Shown: piece by piece, positions 1 through 8,367 of the stretch
Position numbering within the stretch: the first letter of the stretch is position 1
Layout of the letters: the number at the start of each line of letters is the position of its first letter
Source of the DNA: Trichomonas vaginalis G3
Taxonomy: Eukaryota > Parabasalia > Trichomonadida > Trichomonadidae
DNA length: 64,000 nucleotides
NCBI RefSeq assembly: GCF_026262505.1
Contig: NW_026529124.1
Location: 33,403 to 97,402, forward strand
Direction: 5' to 3'
Position numbers and translations under genes: made by a program
The notes under the pieces: generated by a model
Seen by the model: only the letters and a program-made list of their open reading frames with translations
Databases searched by the model: none
What the model was told of the DNA's origin: nothing

Positions 1-76
1 GACCTCCATGGATGTTGTTCGAATACTTCTTTCAAGCTCATTTATGTAAAGTTAAAGATTTTATTCTAGGCTCAAG

Positions 77-93
77 CGCGTTCATTGAACGCG
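77..93. terminator. Hairpin at fibre gene 3' end
   Basis: CGCGTTC-ATT-GAACGCG is a perfect 7-bp stem with a 3-nt loop. It overlaps the stop codon of the minus-strand fibre gene. It has the same build (short GC stem, 3-nt loop) as the pair of hairpins at 4070-4102. A role in 3' end formation is inferred from position. Confidence 0.45.
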
Positions 94-1872
94 GTACCAT
101 GCGAATATAGTCACAAATGGTGGCATATAATCTGCACCTGAACCTGTTGGATTTGTTGTGAAAGTGTGTGAATGATTTCCTCCCGGTTCAGTTGGTCGAA
201 AAATCTTTTTTGCTGCATTGTTATAAGATGGAGATAAAACGTCATTGCCAGCTTCATACTCTGAGTTGTATAATGGGTGGTCTCTTAATGAGTGTGTATG
301 GTCGCCAGAAAAGTTTGTAGTTCCTGTGTGCTTATGTGGTGGAAGGTTTGCTTCTAAAATTTTCTTCGAACCTCCTGTTTGCTTTGAAGAGTTAGCACAG
401 TATAAGAATTTATCTACAATCCGCTGCCACGTACCAAAACCTAAAACACTTGCTGGATTTGTTGAGTTCATTGACGTATAAATAGAGCATATAGGATATA
501 ATGTTTGAAGTATTTCAGTCTTTAATGTTTGAAGCTCTGTTTTGTCTGCTTTCTTATCATATAAATCTTGAGCAGTGAATTTAACATTATTTTCATCATC
601 CATGACATAAACATTTTTACAGCTAATTTCTTTCTTCGTTGTTATGTTTTCATTCGATGTTAAACCTTGTGGAAAGTTAGGAGGTTTATAATATAATGCA
701 TCCCCACCAGTTCCGCCAACCGTTCCTTCAATACTTTCTATAGCAACAGTTGAGAAGGATTTATGTGTATGTTCTTTGTCAGCTTTCTTATCTAACATTG
801 CTGGTAGTTCATGTGTTTCAAAGTTTCTGGCATGACCTTCAATGTTCATACATTTACTATTTAAGGAGTTTAGTGTATCTTTTACGCTTGTACTTGGATT
901 CTCTAAAGGTGCACTTGAACCAAGGGTATAGTTCAATATTATGTCGTCTGCTCTAACAGTAGTGAAGGATTCATGTGTATGGTTCTTGTCAGCTTTACTA
1001 TTTAATGTAGCTTGAAGTTCATTTATATCGGAGATATTGTGTTTATGAGATTTCAAAACTTTGTTCATTGCGTCAAGTTCAACTTTGTCAGCTTTACTTT
1101 TAATAGCATCTTCAAAAGTTATTTTTGCCTTAACTCTCAAAGTAAATCTTGGTTCAACTAATACACCGTTAACAAAGAAGTATGAAGCATAAATTTCATT
1201 GTTATAACCAAATGCTTCTGGTGCTTTACCTGTGTCATACTGTACAGTACAGCTTATGTCATAACCTTTAGCACGAATGTATTTATATCTTCTTTCATTA
1301 ACATCTTCAGTGCTTATTTGTTCATCCTGTGTTAAATATCCATGGTAGTCCGTTATAATCTGTTCGTCTGAAGTTATATAATGAACGTGGTTCTTGACTT
1401 TATCACTCAGAGCTAAAAGCTCATTTTTGTCTGCTTTTTCGGCTAATTTCTCATTAACATCATTCACTTCTAATTCACCTCTTCCGCCAGAACTCTTATT
1501 ATCATTAATCTTTTTCATTAATTCGGTAATTACGTCATAAAGACTATATTCTGTTTTCGGTTTTGTAAATAATGAGTCAAAATTTCTTTTCATCATTACA
1601 TCGCTGACATTAATGATATCACCAATTCCTTTTTCATTTATTCTCTTCATTAATTCTGCAATAATGACGAATATATAATCTGTTAATTTATTCTCTTCAT
1701 CGAGGGTTATAGAATGTTTTGAAATTGAATCATTAACTCCTCTAAATAAATCAATAACTTCAGGATACACGTTTTTAATGTCTCGAATAACCCGACCAGT
1801 ATCCTGTTGTTCATGTTCTTCGTTCCCGTCGTTACGTGGTTTTATATCTCTAACCATCATCAACGCAGCCAT
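82..1872 (-). CDS. Fibre-like virion protein with phage-type C-terminal domain
   Basis: 596 aa, looks whole. The middle has repeated KADK..L...L..HxH segments (about residues 140-440), the pattern of trimeric tail-fibre shafts. The last 130 residues carry the fibre tip domain seen in phage tail fibres and baseplates: FGTWQRIVDKFLYC, TGGSK, LPPHKHT and the ending MPPFVTIFAWYRVQ. The same tip ends the fibre genes at 8368-10498 and 53138-55530. The likely role is receptor binding at the particle vertex. It lies 17 bp after the gene at 1890-3056 on the same strand. Fold is assigned from motifs; the receptor is unknown. Confidence 0.75.
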   Translation of the reverse strand: MAALMMVRDIKPRNDGNEEHEQQDTGRVIRDIKNVYPEVIDLFRGVNDSISKHSITLDEENKLTDYIFVIIAELMKRINEKGIGDIINVSDVMMKRNFDSLFTKPKTEYSLYDVITELMKKINDNKSSGGRGELEVNDVNEKLAEKADKNELLALSDKVKNHVHYITSDEQIITDYHGYLTQDEQISTEDVNERRYKYIRAKGYDISCTVQYDTGKAPEAFGYNNEIYASYFFVNGVLVEPRFTLRVKAKITFEDAIKSKADKVELDAMNKVLKSHKHNISDINELQATLNSKADKNHTHESFTTVRADDIILNYTLGSSAPLENPSTSVKDTLNSLNSKCMNIEGHARNFETHELPAMLDKKADKEHTHKSFSTVAIESIEGTVGGTGGDALYYKPPNFPQGLTSNENITTKKEISCKNVYVMDDENNVKFTAQDLYDKKADKTELQTLKTEILQTLYPICSIYTSMNSTNPASVLGFGTWQRIVDKFLYCANSSKQTGGSKKILEANLPPHKHTGTTNFSGDHTHSLRDHPLYNSEYEAGNDVLSPSYNNAAKKIFRPTEPGGNHSHTFTTNPTGSGADYMPPFVTIFAWYRVQ

Positions 1873-1889
1873 AACCGGAGGGTTTGTTG

Positions 1890-3056
1890 CTATCTGTTCG
1901 AAAATCGTCCGTTATGTACGGTATATCTAAATAATTTCTTTGTGTTTGTTAAAACATTTGAAACAAGTCTTTTAAAACCATCTACAAAATTTCCTGTTTC
2001 ACCTAATGTTCTTGCAGCATTTACAAGCTCACCCATTCCCGCTTTTGACCCCAAAAACGTCCATATTGCATTTATTTCACTCTGTATAGTTGTCCATTCA
2101 GCGAAACTAACACCCGCATTCGCTAAGCTGAAAATGAAATTCAGTGGATCGAACTTAATTCCACCTTCTTTTTCAATTTCAACGAACTCACTAACATGAG
2201 ATTTTAAGTATTCTTTCGTTAAAATTGTTTTCCCCGATGTTATGTCATTAACGAAACTATCACCGTCAAAAGTTAACGAATTCAATTTCGTCGTTGATGC
2301 TTTTATTTCATACACCGCTTTATCGATAGTTTTTGGCTCACCTTCTTTAGAAGCATATGAAACATTAATGAATGAATTATATGTATTCGTGAATGAATTA
2401 AAATCAATGATTTTCATTAATGACGCCTTTAATGATTCATTTACTGTCGAATCCCTTAAAGTAATTAATGAACTGTCATTTATGAAAGGTACACTGCAAA
2501 CCGTCGAGTTTGGATCAAATGCTGTAGTTGGTGCAGGAATATTAATGATATAAGTCATTAAATCATTAAGTGACGTAAATAATGTTGTCGTTTTTGATTT
2601 AATTTCTTTAGCATCTGTTATATATGGTAATTTTATTTCTGTAGTTTCTGAATTAAAGATATTCGCTAAAATGTTTTGTAAACTGTTTTGAACAGCTGTG
2701 TAAACCGTTGAATCCGGAACTCTTACGATTTCACCGTCCTTAATAAAAGGCATTGCACATGGTGTAGTGCTTGGGTCAAATCTTTTTGGGTTATGATTCA
2801 ACATATATTCTAATGCTTCATAAACAGACCTATATACGGTTGTATTATCTTTTTCAATAATTTCACCGTCCTTTATAAACGGCATAGTACATGGAGTTAA
2901 AATAGGGTCAAACTTTTCATAGTCCTTCCATGTTATGTATTTCTCAGTATTTCCATCAGTGATAACAATATATTTGTCAGTAAGTGTGAGAGAGTATTGA
3001 CCAAAATATAAACGTTTAGCTCTGTCAGCTTCATACGCATATGCAGCTATACTCAT
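1890..3056 (-). CDS. Repeat-containing putative fibre or vertex protein
   Basis: 388 aa, looks whole. Three imperfect repeats of the form FDP..TPC.MPFIKDGEI..., each followed by TVY.....L, occupy about residues 48-215. The C-terminal third has a hydrophobic stretch near FIFSLANAGVSFAEW and no known motif. It is transcribed with the downstream fibre gene (82-1872) and diverges from the penton-like gene at 3074 across only 17 bp. A fibre shaft or adaptor role is inferred from the repeats and neighbour, not from recognised homology. Confidence 0.55.
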   Translation of the reverse strand: MSIAAYAYEADRAKRLYFGQYSLTLTDKYIVITDGNTEKYITWKDYEKFDPILTPCTMPFIKDGEIIEKDNTTVYRSVYEALEYMLNHNPKRFDPSTTPCAMPFIKDGEIVRVPDSTVYTAVQNSLQNILANIFNSETTEIKLPYITDAKEIKSKTTTLFTSLNDLMTYIINIPAPTTAFDPNSTVCSVPFINDSSLITLRDSTVNESLKASLMKIIDFNSFTNTYNSFINVSYASKEGEPKTIDKAVYEIKASTTKLNSLTFDGDSFVNDITSGKTILTKEYLKSHVSEFVEIEKEGGIKFDPLNFIFSLANAGVSFAEWTTIQSEINAIWTFLGSKAGMGELVNAARTLGETGNFVDGFKRLVSNVLTNTKKLFRYTVHNGRFSNR

Positions 3057-3073
3057 ATTTTAATGAGAATAAA
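3057..3073. promoter_or_regulatory. 17-bp bidirectional start region
   Basis: Only 17 bp (attttaatgagaataaa) separate the start codons of the divergent genes at 3056 (minus) and 3074 (plus). T-rich on one side and A-rich on the other, like the spacers at 6049, 11455, 24411, 39384, 52165 and 55531. Confidence 0.5.
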
Positions 3074-3850
3074 ATGTTGTTCTATTTGCAAAGTACAGAC
3101 CCAAACGAATACGGGACAGTAAAGCTACAAACAAACTTAGGTCTACAGAATGAGGCGCTTGCATTCAGAATGGTTGACTTCAATACTATCGCTTCATTCG
3201 TTATAACAGATGAAACAGATTTCATGGAGATTGAAATAGATGGAAAGAAGCACGAAATAAGATTTCACAATAATGTAGAATATAAGATGGAAACATTAGC
3301 TGGAGTGTTAAATGCTCTCATAAATACTACAATAAACAAGGATAACGAAGAAAACTTAATGAATGTTAAACTTATTGCAGGAGTTTTGAAGTTCAGTTAT
3401 GCGAAGGAGTTTAAGATACCAAGAATGAGTCATAGAGTACAACTTCTTTTGGGTGCATACCATATGACATTTCCTTTGAAAAGTGTTGACAAAACGATTG
3501 AGATGAAATCTGTTCCATACGTATGTTATGGTAATTGTTTGTACATTGAGTCTAAAATAGCTAATGTCACAGGCATTTCAGGAGTTAATAGTAAAGGTTC
3601 AGTAGAATATAAATCCTTCTGTTATGCAGTCAATTCAATGTTCATTCCAAACGTTCCTGTCATAGCAACTCATTTAGGTAAATGGGTTCGCATTAGTCCT
3701 CATAATTTGAAAGACATGCAATTCAGACTTGTTGACTTTCAAGGAGAGCCTGTAGAACTGAAGGCACCAGTGCGAATGACTGTTGAAGTTGACTTTTTAG
3801 AAAATATTAAATGCAACAGCTTACAAGAGAACTCAGAGCTAAAAATATAA
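3074..3850 (+). CDS. Penton-like minor capsid protein, second virion set
   Basis: 258 aa from ATG 3074, looks whole. It aligns in order with the penton-like proteins at 23030-23827 and 40231-41028: an N-terminal F.L...DPNEYG..KLQTNL segment, a central IDGKKHEIRF strand region, and a C-terminal FRLVDFQGEPVELKAPVRM segment matching LTLVDANFVPVKLLCPMYL. The last segment resembles the terminal strand pattern of Polinton minor capsid (single jelly-roll) proteins. It probably forms the five-fold vertices. The 3' end overlaps the next gene by 40 bp. Divergence from the 23030 copy shows this is a distinct lineage. Confidence 0.6.
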   Translation: MLFYLQSTDPNEYGTVKLQTNLGLQNEALAFRMVDFNTIASFVITDETDFMEIEIDGKKHEIRFHNNVEYKMETLAGVLNALINTTINKDNEENLMNVKLIAGVLKFSYAKEFKIPRMSHRVQLLLGAYHMTFPLKSVDKTIEMKSVPYVCYGNCLYIESKIANVTGISGVNSKGSVEYKSFCYAVNSMFIPNVPVIATHLGKWVRISPHNLKDMQFRLVDFQGEPVELKAPVRMTVEVDFLENIKCNSLQENSELKI

Positions 3851-4053
3851 AGTATGAATGTTATGTATTAGGTCATGAACTTTGGTTGTTGCTGTTTGAT
3901 GAAACAAATGAGTTAGTTATGTCAGTCAAGAGAACAGAAAAATATTGTGTTAGTGAAAACTGCACCAAGTCAATAAGATTAGGTTTGCATTATGAAGATG
4001 AGTTCGATACTGTTGAAGAAGTTTTGGATAGATATTACAAATTGCTAACTTGA
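3811..4053 (+). CDS. Small penton-adjacent protein
   Basis: 80 aa starting at ATG 3811 inside the end of the penton-like gene. It shares a pattern with the 76-aa protein at 39990-40220, which also sits beside a penton-like gene: N-terminal L...NI.(Y/F), a central short strand region, and a C-terminal E.VEEVLDRYYKLL matching ESLDEVLLHFQKNF. The conserved neighbourhood suggests a virion assembly partner. No recognised domain; function unknown. Confidence 0.6.
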   Translation: MQQLTRELRAKNIKYECYVLGHELWLLLFDETNELVMSVKRTEKYCVSENCTKSIRLGLHYEDEFDTVEEVLDRYYKLLT

Positions 4054-4069
4054 AATTTTTTTGACTGAC

Positions 4070-4102
4070 GGCGCAAAGCGCCAAGATGGGCTCAAAGAGC
4101 CC
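4070..4102. terminator. Twin hairpins between convergent genes
   Basis: Two perfect hairpins in tandem: GGCGC-AAA-GCGCC (4070-4082) and GGGCTC-AAA-GAGCCC (4088-4102). They fill the gap between the plus-strand gene ending at 4053 and the minus-strand gene ending at 4114. The position suits a bidirectional terminator or RNA processing signal (inferred). Confidence 0.5.
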
Positions 4103-4113
4103 TCCTGACTGCT

Positions 4114-4737
4114 TTAATTTACTAAAACATATTTCAAACAAAGTTTATATTCTGTTGAAAGTTTTGTATACTCGTTCGAATATTTATACTTAAACTCAAC
4201 TCCTGTAGTTCCTGGTGTTTCAATGATGCGGATGTTACCTATTTTCATGAATAGTGGAGTTTGACCACAGCATTCGATTTCAGGGTCGAGATAGTCAATG
4301 ACACATTGTTTCCCTGTTATTCGTGAGATAACATTTTCAAGGTCCTCCTTTGTTAGAATTATTTGGTTCTTGCTTATAAGATTTGTCAAAAGCTTCTTAT
4401 CGTCTTTGAGTAAAATTGTTTGGTATAACTGAAGAAGGTAATGGTCTACGTTATCTGAAGGATTTGTTTGAACATTTGTGTAAGGATTGTCGTTGGCTTC
4501 TCTTGAAAGAATTTGGTCCAGTGGTGGATACTCTAACTTAACATCTGATGTAGCGTTAGCGTTTGAAGCTGAGTTTAAATTCACGCCATTCAGAATCTTA
4601 AGTTCTGGTTCTTTTTCTTTCAAACACTCTGAACTATAGTTCTTTATGACAATATTGTTTGTCGTTCGTGAGTCAACATTTGATGTTGGTTCAATTGGAA
4701 CATTAACGGCACCAGCTAAGATGGATTTGCTTCTCAT
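4114..4737 (-). CDS. ECCG-motif virion-module protein, second set
   Basis: 207 aa, looks whole. The C-terminal 80 residues match the proteins at 23832-24410 and 39402-39983: an acidic D.EIECCG motif, then an I.I.E..G.T.FKYKYS segment. The N-terminal half is Asn/Ser-rich and unrelated. In both virion sets this gene lies beside the penton-like and small genes and diverges from another small gene, so it is a stable part of the module. The paired cysteines could bind metal or form a disulfide. Function unknown. Confidence 0.6.
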   Translation of the reverse strand: MRSKSILAGAVNVPIEPTSNVDSRTTNNIVIKNYSSECLKEKEPELKILNGVNLNSASNANATSDVKLEYPPLDQILSREANDNPYTNVQTNPSDNVDHYLLQLYQTILLKDDKKLLTNLISKNQIILTKEDLENVISRITGKQCVIDYLDPEIECCGQTPLFMKIGNIRIIETPGTTGVEFKYKYSNEYTKLSTEYKLCLKYVLVN

Positions 4738-4762
4738 TTCATATAGAATAAAAACCTTTTAT
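4738..4762. promoter_or_regulatory. 25-bp bidirectional start region
   Basis: Spacer between divergent starts at 4737 (minus) and 4763 (plus). It contains ATATAGAATAAAA; read from the other strand this is TTTTATTCTATAT, a TCTA core in an A/T run. Confidence 0.5.
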
Positions 4763-5164
4763 ATGTATGAAATGAACAATATACTCGACAAGGGTTTGAA
4801 TGTAAAGCTAACGAATGAAAATATTGTTGAATTCACTGAGACAGGTGCTGTGTATAAAGATGTAGAACTACTGAACAAAAGAGCTAAGGGAAGAAGCAGG
4901 AACATGAACAAAGGGTGGAAGCCTATAAAAATTTATGTCAATGATGGCTCAGGAGGTTCAAACATAAAGTATGCAGAAAGTTATAGAGTTTATGCTCTCA
5001 AAGGTGAAAAGCCTTCATTTAAGAACAGCTATTCTAACGCATATCCTCAAAAGCTAACGGATGGGGAAGTGGATGATATGAATGACAGCAAAAATATTAA
5101 CAGAAATGGCGACAGAGATGCATGGAATTTGTTTACCATCAGTCAATTGAAGGTTAAACTTTAA
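4763..5164 (+). CDS. Unknown protein paired with ECCG gene
   Basis: 133 aa from ATG 4763 (MYEMNNIL...). Lysine/arginine-rich centre (KRAKGRSRNMNKGWKPIKIYV), then a Gly/Ser stretch and an Asn/Asp-rich tail. It holds the position of the gene at 24429-24848 in the other virion set: divergent from the ECCG gene. The two proteins show only weak similarity. The end overlaps the convergent ATPase gene by 4 bp. Function unknown. Confidence 0.55.
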   Translation: MYEMNNILDKGLNVKLTNENIVEFTETGAVYKDVELLNKRAKGRSRNMNKGWKPIKIYVNDGSGGSNIKYAESYRVYALKGEKPSFKNSYSNAYPQKLTDGEVDDMNDSKNINRNGDRDAWNLFTISQLKVKL

Positions 5165-6048
5165 AACAATGTTGGTCGTTCCCATGGAATATTTTTGACT
5201 TTAATGGTATTAGTCATGATATGAATCTCAAGGTATGAACGAGGAGAGATGAGAGACTTATATGCTTCCCAAATTTCTTCAAAAGGTAATGTTATACCTG
5301 ACTGTTTCCAAATGAGTTCAATATCATAGCGTGAGAAACCTTGAAAGATAACGAAGTCAGTTATGAGACGTTTTATGTTTAAAGCTAAAAACCTCCATGT
5401 TTGCATAAGTATTGCTACAGTTAAGTGGTAATGTCTGACTTTAGTAATGATGTTAGCTAATGGTGAGTCTGGTTTTGACACTAAACCTTTTCCGGCGAAG
5501 TCGTCACAAACGAGCAGAGTGTTTGAAGGATACTTTTTGAAGGGGTATTTTGAAAGTTTTGATAGAATGTAGTTTGTAAGTCGTTTCATATCGTAAACTC
5601 CTGAGTATTGACGTAAGTGGTGTTTGTCAATAATTCTTTCCATCTCCTCAGAAGTCTTTTGCATTCCTGACTGTATAAATTCAACGATGGCATAATATTT
5701 CCTCTTATGTCGAATGTAACGTTGAAGAAATTCAATGAGTTCACTGTCTGGAACTTTAACGACAGAGGCTTGAACTTTTGACATAAATGTTTTCGCTGTT
5801 GAGTCCATAGAGTCTGAAGTTGCTGATATAATGATTTGGTCATAGTAAGAGTCGTTTCCTAAACGTTCTGTTATGAGTATATGACGAATGAGGTTAAATG
5901 TCTTACCTGAACCCATCTTTCCACAATAGAAATACACACCATTTGAACAGAACTCATAATCTTTGCTGAAAGGAAGAATGAGAGAAGAGTTAAGTTTGTC
6001 TGTAGTTTCATTCATGTCTTCATCTACGTCATGTATTAAATGCTTCAT
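5161..6048 (-). CDS. FtsK/HerA-type genome-packaging ATPase, second set
   Basis: 295 aa, looks whole. Walker A is GKMGSGKT at residues 43-50 and Walker B is TLLVCDDF near residue 183, followed by the arginine-rich region KVRHYHLTVAILMQTWRFL. The same layout and many matched residues are found in the ATPase at 19942-20814, so the two are paralogues of the A32-like packaging ATPase of Polintons and virophages, which pumps DNA into the capsid. It diverges from the gene at 6065 across 16 bp. Confidence 0.85.
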   Translation of the reverse strand: MKHLIHDVDEDMNETTDKLNSSLILPFSKDYEFCSNGVYFYCGKMGSGKTFNLIRHILITERLGNDSYYDQIIISATSDSMDSTAKTFMSKVQASVVKVPDSELIEFLQRYIRHKRKYYAIVEFIQSGMQKTSEEMERIIDKHHLRQYSGVYDMKRLTNYILSKLSKYPFKKYPSNTLLVCDDFAGKGLVSKPDSPLANIITKVRHYHLTVAILMQTWRFLALNIKRLITDFVIFQGFSRYDIELIWKQSGITLPFEEIWEAYKSLISPRSYLEIHIMTNTIKVKNIPWERPTLF

Positions 6049-6064
6049 TTTATCTCCATTAAAA
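6049..6064. promoter_or_regulatory. 16-bp bidirectional start region
   Basis: tttatctccattaaaa is all that lies between the starts of the ATPase gene (6048, minus) and the virion gene (6065, plus). Confidence 0.5.
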
Positions 6065-6928
6065 ATGCAAGTCAGAAATATTCAGAACATAGCACCGAGT
6101 CTAACTGACAAGAGTATAAAGATATACTATGAACACGTTATGATGAAACCTACCAAAATTCAAGAAAGTCAGTATACTTATGAATATCCAAGACACTGGG
6201 TAGAGTATGTAGGAGGTGAGAAAGCTATTGAAATCAGACAGGTTCGAAGTATTCCAGCAGGAAGAACAATATTATTGAAGAACTTTAATGTTTTGAGGTA
6301 TAATGATGAAACAAAGAAGCAAGATAGTTTTCCTGTTGCTGTGTATGTGAACTTAGATACAGGAGATGACATGAAAGTTTTTAATACAAAGCTTCAAACG
6401 GTAGTGAGAGAACAACTGACTGCGGAAGGACATCCATTACCTTCAGAAGTTACCATAGCATATAATTTTGAAACAAACTCAATAGATTTTAAAGTCGTCT
6501 CTGCAAAGAAGTCAGGTTTTACATTTAATGAAGCAGATGTATATTCGAATGAAAACTTCAAAGCTATTGCATGGTTAGATAATGACGATTGCTTTAAGAA
6601 AATATTTAAATACAGTGACTCAACGATGTCAATAGATGACCTTCGTGGAATGTTACCATCGACGTTTACAGTAGAAGGTTCAGCAGGATTGCTTACAAGA
6701 TTGTCAATTGGTGGTATTTGGTCTCGTGAGAACATTGTTATAAAATCCAGTATAAGTGAATTTGCTGAAGAATCTATATTATGTCTTTCAAACTACATGT
6801 ATTCGCCGCCGAAGCATTATAGTATAACAAACTTTGTCAGTAAGTTTAACATAAGACTTGTCGAACCTTCTTCAATGAAAGATATTGTGCTACCAAAGAC
6901 GGAAAGGATGGACTCATTATTGAAATGA
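6065..6928 (+). CDS. Putative jelly-roll virion protein, family of three
   Basis: 287 aa from ATG 6065, looks whole. It shares order and spacing of motifs with the proteins at 49144-50004 and 55549-56397: an N-terminal Y.YEYPRHWV...KAI..R segment (YRFDYPIRWL...KAIGFRR in the others) and a C-terminal NIVIKSSISE....ILCLSN....PP segment (VMCHASFSSSNNSFLC...EPP). Beta-rich and without known motifs. The position next to the packaging ATPase suggests a capsid role, possibly a minor capsid protein. No double jelly-roll capsid protein of normal length was found for this half of element A within the window. Confidence 0.5.
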   Translation: MQVRNIQNIAPSLTDKSIKIYYEHVMMKPTKIQESQYTYEYPRHWVEYVGGEKAIEIRQVRSIPAGRTILLKNFNVLRYNDETKKQDSFPVAVYVNLDTGDDMKVFNTKLQTVVREQLTAEGHPLPSEVTIAYNFETNSIDFKVVSAKKSGFTFNEADVYSNENFKAIAWLDNDDCFKKIFKYSDSTMSIDDLRGMLPSTFTVEGSAGLLTRLSIGGIWSRENIVIKSSISEFAEESILCLSNYMYSPPKHYSITNFVSKFNIRLVEPSSMKDIVLPKTERMDSLLK

Positions 6929-6945
6929 TTTTAATAGCATATTAA

Positions 6946-7359
6946 ATGAGCTTGTTCTTGAAGGTCATTCATGATGAAATAACTGTTGTAGAAGATGTTA
7001 GCAATTGTTCAGACATTTTGAAGCGTATAGATGATATAAGAAAGAAGTTAGATAGACCGCAAAGCGGTGAGGGCGAAGCCCGTGAGAACGCTTATGTTTC
7101 ATTGACTTTCTCCAGTAACGAGAACTTTTATGAGATAATATTGAAGAGAGATGATTTTAATATGGTTGTAAATGGTAGCTTGGGCAGCTTTAGGCGCAAT
7201 GGGAAACAAAAGCATTAGCATGGAGCAAAAGCACTTGGAGCTTATGACGCAGTAAATAAAATGAGTGGAGGAAGGGTTTCGAAGACATTAGATGCAAATA
7301 AAGGGAAGATTGGAGGCTGGGTTGCAAAGAAGTTAAGATTAAATAAAATAGGGTCATAA
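6946..7359 (+). pseudogene. Broken small virion-type gene
   Basis: Fossil part of element A, broken, about one or two breaks. The N-terminal part is a helical, charged segment. The C-terminal part is Gly/Lys-rich (NKMSGGRVSKTLDANKGK), like the small basic core proteins of adenovirus-type particles. Two mini-hairpins, ACCGC-AAA-GCGGT (7056-7068) and GGGC-GAA-GCCC (7071-7081), lie inside its coding sequence. Confidence 0.45.
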
Positions 7360-7450
7360 ATAAAACATCCAATTTGGTTGCGACTGAGTCAGAAAATGCT
7401 TTAGGAAAGGACGATGAGTTTGCAAAACACGCAAAGACTTTAATGACCAG

Positions 7451-7696
7451 ATGAAAGGTGAAACAATGCATTTAAATAGAGTCGATGGAACTAAAGAAAA
7501 TGTTTCTTCTCCACCAGTAGTTCTTCCGTATGGTCCCTATGGAATGTATGGAAACCCTTACGAAAGACCATTTGACCCATTGACTGGTGGGAGTAACTGG
7601 TATCATTACGGACGAAGAAGAAAGACAGTCAAGTTGGAGACAGACGTGAAGAAAGCAACTAAAAAGAAACCAAGGAAGAGAGTTATAAAGCAATGA
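7451..7696 (+). CDS. Small basic Tyr/Pro-rich protein
   Basis: 81 aa. The middle is Pro/Tyr/Gly-rich (PYGPYGMYGNPYERPFDP) and the C-terminus is strongly basic (KKATKKKPRKRV), a layout common in DNA-condensing core proteins of capsid-bearing elements. ATG 7466 is an alternative start. A palindromic repeat follows within 10 bp. The role is inferred from composition only. Confidence 0.5.
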   Translation: MKGETMHLNRVDGTKENVSSPPVVLPYGPYGMYGNPYERPFDPLTGGSNWYHYGRRRKTVKLETDVKKATKKKPRKRVIKQ

Positions 7697-7703
7697 ATTC
7701 AAC

Positions 7704-7750
7704 AGGGTGAAAAAGAGGTGAAAAAACAGGTGAGATCTCACCACTTCACC
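7704..7750. repeat. BglII-centred palindromic repeat, CACC allele
   Basis: Imperfect palindrome centred on GGTGAGATCTCACC with extra GGTGAAAA units on one arm. Member of a family of at least 14 copies (see the finding on palindromes). It sits just after the gene ending at 7696. The T-rich stretch 7751-7852 that follows shows no gene. Confidence 0.7.
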
Positions 7751-7852
7751 TAAATTTATTTTTGTGCTATGTTTTCATACGTGTGAGGGTGGTGATATCA
7801 TTAATTTTTATTTTATTTTTTATTTTTACTGAAAATTTTTATTTGGATGTAA

Positions 7853-8137
7853 ATGACAGAACAAAAGCAACTCATTCGAATTCCACAGTATAACAAACAT
7901 ACATTTAAACATTTATTCTTCCTTCCTGAGCATAACATGTTCTTTCAAATACATCCGAGACCAGTTGACTTTTCATTGACTGTGTATAAAGATAGAAATA
8001 GTTATATCATTAAACCATACGATGACGAAGGTAAGTTATGTAAATTGTACGTTAAGAAGTTAGAGAAAGTTTATGGCTTCAAGTATGACTACAATAGGGT
8101 TAACACTGATGATGAAGATATTGAGGAAAATTTATGA
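7853..8137 (+). CDS. Unknown small acidic-tailed protein
   Basis: 94 aa from ATG 7853. Mixed beta-like N-terminal region (IRIPQYNKHTFKHLFFLPEH), then a strand-rich centre and an acidic tail (NTDDEDIEEN). No recognised domain. It lies in the virion-gene side of element A, between the basic protein and the fibre gene, in the same orientation as both. Confidence 0.5.
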   Translation: MTEQKQLIRIPQYNKHTFKHLFFLPEHNMFFQIHPRPVDFSLTVYKDRNSYIIKPYDDEGKLCKLYVKKLEKVYGFKYDYNRVNTDDEDIEENL

Positions 8138-8367
8138 GAACATTAGTGAAGTCGTTAGTGAGAACGATAGTGAGAACGTTTATTTTTTACATTAGTGAGT
8201 TCGTTAGTGAAGTGGCTGGCGGCTTTGTAAAGTGTCAAATTCACAAGTATTGGGTAAGGTGGAACGCAGTGCCGCCGTACCCATGACTTGTATACTAACT
8301 ATGGTTTAGTTGTAGCAACTCTAGAATTTTCTTTTTCTATTGGAAGCATATTTTATCTATAATAAAA
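8138..8367. repeat. Short direct repeats and an inverted repeat in a gene-free gap
   Basis: 8138-8220 holds several copies of a GTTAGTGAG-like unit. 8221-8300 holds an imperfect inverted repeat: ACAAGTATTGGGTA near 8254 against TACCCATGACTTGT ending near 8294, nested inside GGCGGC/GCCGCC. The tail (ATTTTATCTATAATAAAA) is the TCTA-type start region of the fibre gene. No gene seen. Confidence 0.5.
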